Origin: Stromatinia cepivora
Taxonomy: Eukaryota > Ascomycota > Leotiomycetes > Helotiales > Sclerotiniaceae
Direction of reading: 5' to 3'
Assembly: GCA_014898415.1 (NCBI GenBank)
Contig: RCTD01000040.1
Span: forward strand, 62,001 to 126,000
DNA: 64,000 bases
Translations under genes and position numbers: made by a program
Shown: one piece after another, positions 57,742 through 64,000 of the stretch
Numbering within the stretch: position 1 is the stretch's first letter
Layout: every line of letters starts with the position of its first letter
Notes under the pieces: generated by a model
Seen by the model: the letters and a program-made list of their open reading frames with translations, nothing else
Told to the model about the DNA's origin: nothing
Databases searched by the model: none

Positions 57742-60700
57742 TATTAACTTTTGGTGCAGGAAGTAGTAGTATTGTTGACTATATAGGTTGAATTAAGGAT
57801 TTATTATTTTAGTAGGAATAAAATTGAGGTTATTCTCAAATATAATCTATACATCATTATGATTATATGATTTCAATTCTAATCCTATAATAATTTCATT
57901 TTCAATACTCCTTTATTGAGAATATCTTATTCGATCCTTTTAGATTATTAATTCTAACATTTTCTTGAATTTTCCGAAAACAATCTTTATACAAAGCTTT
58001 ATTATTCCGTTGGCAATTATATCATATATATTAATATAATTAATAACGATTTTCTTTTTTTCTATCAAATTCTTAATGAAATGATAATTGATATTTATAT
58101 ATTTGAATCGTTTATATAAATATAGATTCTTGGTTAAAATTAAAGTGCTTTGATTGTTATTAAGTATTTGAATTATATCTTTGTTCTTTTTAATATAATT
58201 TGATTTAAATAAATCTTTGAATATTTATATAACCCATTTTTTTTGTTTAATAAATATTATTATTGTAATGTATTCTGATTCTATATTAAAGATAACTATA
58301 AATATTTGTTTCTTGTTAATCTATAATATAAAGTTTTTATAGAATATTACAACTCCCCTTGAAATACTTTTCCGATCATATTTATCATTAACCCAATCTA
58401 TATCTATATATACCTTTATTGTATTATTAAACATATTATATTCTTTACAAATATTAGATTATACTCCTTTTAACCTGAACTATAATTTTTGTTTGATTAT
58501 TGATTATAAATATTATATTAGATTCTTTAAAGCTATAATATAATGTTTTGCTGGTTTTGTTATAAATTATGAAAATCTTCTAATTGAGAATATTATATCT
58601 GATCGAATATATATTATTGGATGGATTATATTTTCTATTCATTGTTGATATTTATTTATATCTATTAATTCATTGTTATTAATTATTGATTGAAAATGAA
58701 TATAATCTATTATTAACAATTTCTTAGTTTGATATTATTCATATATAATATTATATTTGAATAATATAATATTGAGATATTTTTCTTAATCTATAATTAA
58801 TATATATACTTTTCTATTGCAAATGATTTTATTATTTAGGATTTTATTAATCTCCTTTAGATTCTTAATGTTAAAACAAATTGATAGCTTTTCATTGAAT
58901 TAAATGATTTGCAATGATATATATAATACAATAATAATATCATTGATATATACCAGTAATATTATATTATAGTTTTTGGATATATACAGATATAGATTTG
59001 CTAAACTTTGTATAAAGTTTATACCTAAAAGTTTTTTCTTCAATAATAAATTCCAATCTCTTTCAGTTTGCTTCAAATTATATAGATTTTGTAAAGTTTG
59101 TAATATATATCCCTTTTTGATTTTGATATTTTAGAATAATTCGAAATAAATCTTTTTCTTTAAATATAATTCAATAAAAGCGTTTTTGATATCGAAATAT
59201 AAATATTCCAAATTTTCTTTTATAATGATAGTTAAAAATAATTTGAATATATCTAATTTCATTATTGATATAAACGTTTCATTGTAATCTTTTCCTAATA
59301 CTTGATTGAACCCTTGAGTTATTAATCTTGTCTTGAATTGTTTTACTTTATTATTTTTTGTTTTAATTATAAATACTTATTTCATCGAAATCAGATTACT
59401 TCTTTTAGGAAATATATATTCTTTTTAAATATTATTTTAAACTAAAGATATAATTTCCTTTTGAATAATTTCCTTCCATTTTTCAAAGTATTCTCGATCC
59501 GATATTACTTTCTTATAAATTCTTGATATTTTGATTCCTAGAATTTCTTCAACTGAATATATTACACTTTTTATATTGTTTATATTTATCAACAAAATTA
59601 TGAAATCTAAAACGATTTTGTTTTTGATATAAGAATTTTTTTTGTAAATGATTAGAATTGTAATTATAATATATTCTATATTTTCTTGAAGTTTGATTTG
59701 TATAGATATCATAATCAACATTTTTATAATCTTGCTTTCCCGTTTTCCTTTAGGATCTTATTCCATATCCCTTTTCCGTTTTTGTATTAAATATCTTAAA
59801 AATTTATCTTTAAGATTCATTATATTCTTTTGTTCGGTTTCAAATGATTATAAATTTATTTTGCTTTTTGATTCTATTGAAATAGATTTATCAATAAAAT
59901 TTAAAACAATCTTAAAATTTGCTTTTGATATAAATTCAGAATCTACAAAAGCTGATTTTTAAACTGGAACTTCTAGAATAATGAATTCAATATCTAAAGT
60001 ATCCTTGAAAGAAGATTCTTGATTTATCTTTTGGATATTATTATATTTATTTTTATTGTATATTGATATTAATATATCTAATTTACCTAATTTCAATTCA
60101 ACAATTAAGATATTTAATATAATTATTGAATTTAATATAATATTTATTGAAGAGAATATTTAAAATAAAGATAATATAAATATTATATTTAATATTGAAA
60201 ATAAAAATAAAAAAAATACTTTATTTACTATTAATCTACTACAAAATCTTCGATTTAACTTTACATTCTTAATTTTTTATAAATCTAATTTATAATTTCT
60301 TAATTTAAAATCCAAATCTTCTTTTTGATAAGATTCATTTATAATTACTTTACTTGATCAAAATATATAATCTAATTTTGAAAAATATACTTTAATATAT
60401 TTATTCATAACTTTTGAATATCCTAAAAATATATCAATTCTCAAAATATCCTATAATTTATTATATCTTTGCTCTTTCGGAATAATTTTGGAATTAATAT
60501 AAATATAATATTTATTTCCCCAAATTTTATATATTTTTATATCTAATATTATATCTATAAAAACTTCTATAAAGAATCGATCTATTCCGTTTATATTAGG
60601 ACCAATATTAATATAATTTCTGATATAAATATTATACTTTATAATTTCGTTTCAAAACTTTAATAATAATTTAACTTCTTTTAATATTACTTTTATATTT

Positions 60701-62815
60701 ATTTTTACAATCCTTATATTTTGTTCTATAGATCTATTTTGATATAAAAAAACAATTATTATAATTTCAGATTATATACCTAATAATCATTTACAAATAG
60801 TTTATAAAAGTTCTGATATATTATCAATCCTAATTATAATGATCTTTTCTTCAATAGTTAATTCTATTTCCTTTTTTCAAGTTTTCAATATTTGAATTGT
60901 ATTATCTTTTTGTTTAAGTAATATAATCTAATTTACTTTTGTATAATTGTTAATAATCAATATAAAATAATAATTCCCTCGAATCGATTTTGGGAATGAT
61001 TTTATAACATCGAAATATATAAATTCGAATCTCTTTGATTTATACAAATTCAATTGCTTCGGAATATGATTGGTTATTTTAGTAAGTATATATATTTTAC
61101 AGATATTTAATTCAATTAAGATCTTTATTGATTTGGTTATATTGGATACCTTATATAGATTCTTAATCTTATCTAAATCTAAATAATTGAATCTTCGATA
61201 CTATAACAAATATCTTTTTTTCTCCTTAAATATTAATTCATCATCGGTACCTTTAATACCATCGATTATCTTTAAAGAAAAGCCTTTTTTCTAATCATTT
61301 TGATATATATTCAAATAAAGAACTATATCCTTATATCCTTTAATTATATATGAAACCATATATATTCTGTTTTGTATTTTAATATAAATAATTTTCTTAT
61401 TATCCTTTTTGAAATATATATAATGAAAATTGAATTCCTTTTGCAACCCTATTTCACAAATCCTTTTTCCTAACAATAAATTTACTTTTAACCCTAATAT
61501 ATATAATATATTTGAAAATAATATCTTAAAATCATTTTTATATATTATATTTATTAAACCTTAATAACGACAATATATCACTTCTTTATTAATCTTTATC
61601 CTTTATTTAATAATAAAATCTATTGATCTGAATAATGAAGATTGATCAAATATATATAAAGAAATGTTTATATCGATATATCATTTGCTAAAAGAAGTTT
61701 TATTAATAATTTTTTTTATTAAATTGTAATCTTCCTTTATTATATCTTTAATATCAAAATCTAATTCAGAGATATTATTAGTAAAGTATATTTAATCTTT
61801 TTTGTTGAAATAAATCTTCTTCGAATTCAATAATCCCTTTTTCTTTTAGTAATAAAGGTAATTGCAAAAGAGTTTATTGGTTTGTATTAAATGTAAATAA
61901 TCTTATATATAATAATCTTCCTTTTGATATAGATCACAAATATTATTTAGGATCTCAAAATCTGATTCTTGATATCGAAAAATATATCTAAATTCTTTTA
62001 CAATTTGTATTTGTTTTGATCTATTTTTAAAACGAAATTCTTTAATCTACAAATACTTGATTTTATTATTGATATTAAAACTAATTTGGATATCCAATAT
62101 ATTTATTACTTTTTGATAATCGATTGAAAGATTATATATTAAAACCAAAAACAAGATAATATTTTGATATACTAATCAATAACTTTCATTTGCAACCTTT
62201 AATTTCCTTTTATACTCTTTCAATTTATTCCAAATTTCAATAATAATTATATCAAAATAAATATCGGATTGAAATTTGAAGTTCTGAATCATTATTATAT
62301 ATATATTAATTATGATTGTATTGACTCTAATATATTTCGATTTAAAATATCTCCAAAGTATATATATTATTGAATATTCATTGATAAAGGCTTCATTATT
62401 ATTATTGAATATTATATAAATATATAATAATATATTTGTTTCATCCTTTAAATATTCCGATTTCAATTCAATATTGTAATATATACGATCATTAATCTCA
62501 TAGATAAATACTATATTGGATCCTGCAATTTATATATATTTATTTAATATTTGATCAATTATATAAAACCATCCTTTCCCTCTCAATTATATCTTCATTT
62601 GTCTAAACCATCGCTTATAATTGTTTTGATCGAATTTCGAAAGATTGTTTAATTTCGATATTATAAAGGTTTTTTACTGTTTAATGAATATCGAAAATAA
62701 TCTTCAAGTTTTTAAAACAATTTTAAAAATATATTATAAATAAATTCGGAATAATAAAAAAATATAAAAATAAAACAATAAGAAAATTCATAAAATCATA
62801 TTATAATATATTTTC
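57742..62815 (-). mobile_element. Ty1/copia LTR retrotransposon, second copy (B), 5' end displaced by insertion
   Basis: 3' LTR at 57742-57907 (166 bp, same family as copy A); the body matches copy A in order and orientation, with gag-like (62466-62176), pre-integrase (around 61476-61291) and RT (59721-58939) pieces. The sequence stops at ATATATTTTC, where copy A continues with TTATAACTA, because another element starts at 62816. The RT box reads YIND at 58950-58939. More TA-rich than copy A. Confidence 0.88.
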
Positions 62816-63651
62816 TGTTGGAAATGAGGCCATCATAGGATTAGAATTGAGGTCACGTGATCACAATGGTGCACAAACCATATTTGGGGATAACCTCAAT
62901 TCTACTCTTACTAGAATTATAAATTCTTAATTCAATCTATATAATCAACAATACTATTACTTTCTATACCAAAAATTAATAGGTTATAAGATCCAATTAT
63001 ACAATAATAACTAGAAAATAAAGCAAATCGAAAAAGGATTAGTATAACTAATAAAAATAAAACAAAATGAAAATCAGAGTTTTCATATAGTATCATCAAA
63101 ACAGAATTGAAATACAACAATATAGTTTATAATTTATAACATTACAGATCAAAACAAAGAGCAATCTACACAATGCCGATACAGAATTATAATAAAAGCG
63201 AAGAGCAAGTTCGTATAATTACAAGAAAATATATTATAATATAATTTTATGAATTTTCTTATTGTTTTATTTTTATATTTCTTTATTATTCCGAACCTAT
63301 TTGCTATATACTTTTTAAGATTGTTTTAAAAATCTGAAAACTATCTTCGATATTTATCAAACAACAAAAAACCTTTATAATATCGGAATCAAATAACTCT
63401 TTGAAATTCGATCAAAACAACTATAAATAATAATTCAAACAAATAAAAATATAATTAAAAAGAAAAGGATAATTTTATATAATTAATCTAATATTAAACA
63501 AATATATATAAATTGTAGGATTTAATATAGTATCTGCCTACGAGATCAATAATTGTGTATATTATAATATCAAATTGAAATCAGAATACTTAAAGAATAA
63601 AATGAATATATTATTATATATTTATATAATATTCAATAATAATAATGAAGC
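62816..63651 (+). mobile_element. Ty1/copia element (C), 5' LTR and leader, inserted in copy B in opposite orientation
   Basis: LTR at 62816-62981 begins TGTTGGAAATGAGG and ends TTAATA. 62982-63651 matches, inverted, the region just inside the 5' LTR of copy A, including the start of the gag-like frame (TCGGAATCAAATAA). It breaks off at AATGAAGC where the gypsy-type LTR begins. Confidence 0.85.
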
Positions 63652-64000
63652 TATCACGGGATAGTATGATTACACAGCACTTTCAGGGATCGTTGAATAA
63701 ATGGTACACGTGATTGGTAGAGTAAAAGAATTGAATGACTTGCCCTTGATTATATAAATCAAGAGCTCTATATATAGAACAAATGAATGGTTATTTAGCC
63801 GATATACACTTTAATTAGGCTAGATCTTTGTTTATTAGTATATCAGGATCATTTTATCAATTAATAGATTGGTAAGGGCTAATAGATCCTTTATTCCGAT
63901 TAAAAAGTATATACTTTGATTTTTCATAAGATACAAAGGATTGCGGAACTTTCTGTAATATACCCCCCAGATCGGAAGACGATTTGAAACAAATGGAAAG
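63652..64000 (-). mobile_element. gypsy-type LTR element, 3' LTR and start of interior
   Basis: LTR at 63652-63960 (309 bp) is the inverted relative of the solo LTR at 15770. Beyond it lies TACCCCCCAGATC; on the minus strand this is a G-run directly before the LTR, as a polypurine tract would be. The sequence does not return to the copia flank, so this is not a solo LTR: the element is minus-oriented and its body lies past the right edge. Gypsy type is inferred from the TGTCACGG terminus and tract only. Confidence 0.65.

Noticed and set aside
63966..63980. AGATCGGAAGA, identical to the start of a common sequencing adapter
   Set aside because: The following bases diverge from the adapter and the sequence continues naturally, so an 11-base match is probably chance.

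Overview
The window looks like nuclear DNA of a filamentous ascomycete. Genes carry short introns (about 46-80 nt) with GTAAGT/GTATGT-like donors, CTAAC/CTGAC-like branch sites and AG acceptors. Moderately GC-balanced gene blocks alternate with extremely AT-rich blocks made of dead, nested transposons whose decay looks like repeat-induced point mutation (RIP: CA to TA changes, coding frames full of TAA/TAG). The gene families (BTB and F-box-like paralogues, GH76, a KDEL receptor with a long tail) would fit a leotiomycete such as the Botrytis/Sclerotinia group, but that placement is inference; no rRNA or marker gene is present.

Layout. 0-9.3 kb: 3' end of a Nudix (thiamine-pyrophosphokinase-related) gene, a cytochrome P450 behind a degenerate 37-bp minisatellite, a tiny two-exon gene (64 aa) between two copies of a GC-rich promoter-like module, a secreted GH76 alpha-1,6-mannanase and an ERD2/KDEL receptor. 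9.7-12.1 kb: a ~470-bp TTTTA array and a hAT-like relic. 12.5-28 kb: lineage-specific small genes (one with a one-base frameshift, two multi-exon genes of unknown function, a small membrane protein), a BTB pseudogene, a hAT element with perfect 8-bp target duplications and an intact BTB gene; embedded at 14.3-16.8 kb is a three-level nest (palindromic element, pogo-like element, solo LTR). 28.6-30.5 kb: a pogo/Fot-like element. 31-37.3 kb: an MFS transporter (5 exons) and an M28 metallopeptidase of the glutamate-carboxypeptidase-II/transferrin-receptor type. 38.9-43.5 kb: a second BTB gene whose intron ends in a run of 21 C, and a hAT-like element disrupted by a pogo-like element. 45.2-51.7 kb: an AT-rich relic split by a MITE and a full-length Ty1/copia element. 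52.4-55.8 kb: an F-box-like gene and a small two-TM protein. 56.5-64 kb: a second copia copy interrupted by a third in opposite orientation, itself interrupted by the LTR of a gypsy-type element that runs off the right edge.

The recognisable host genes are unrelated housekeeping, secretory and transport functions, not a biosynthetic cluster. The most notable results are gene structures recovered by splicing, a shared C-terminal Cys/His motif in three BTB loci, the MITE/pogo pair with a common outer terminus, and the exact reconstruction of several nested insertions from their target-site duplications.
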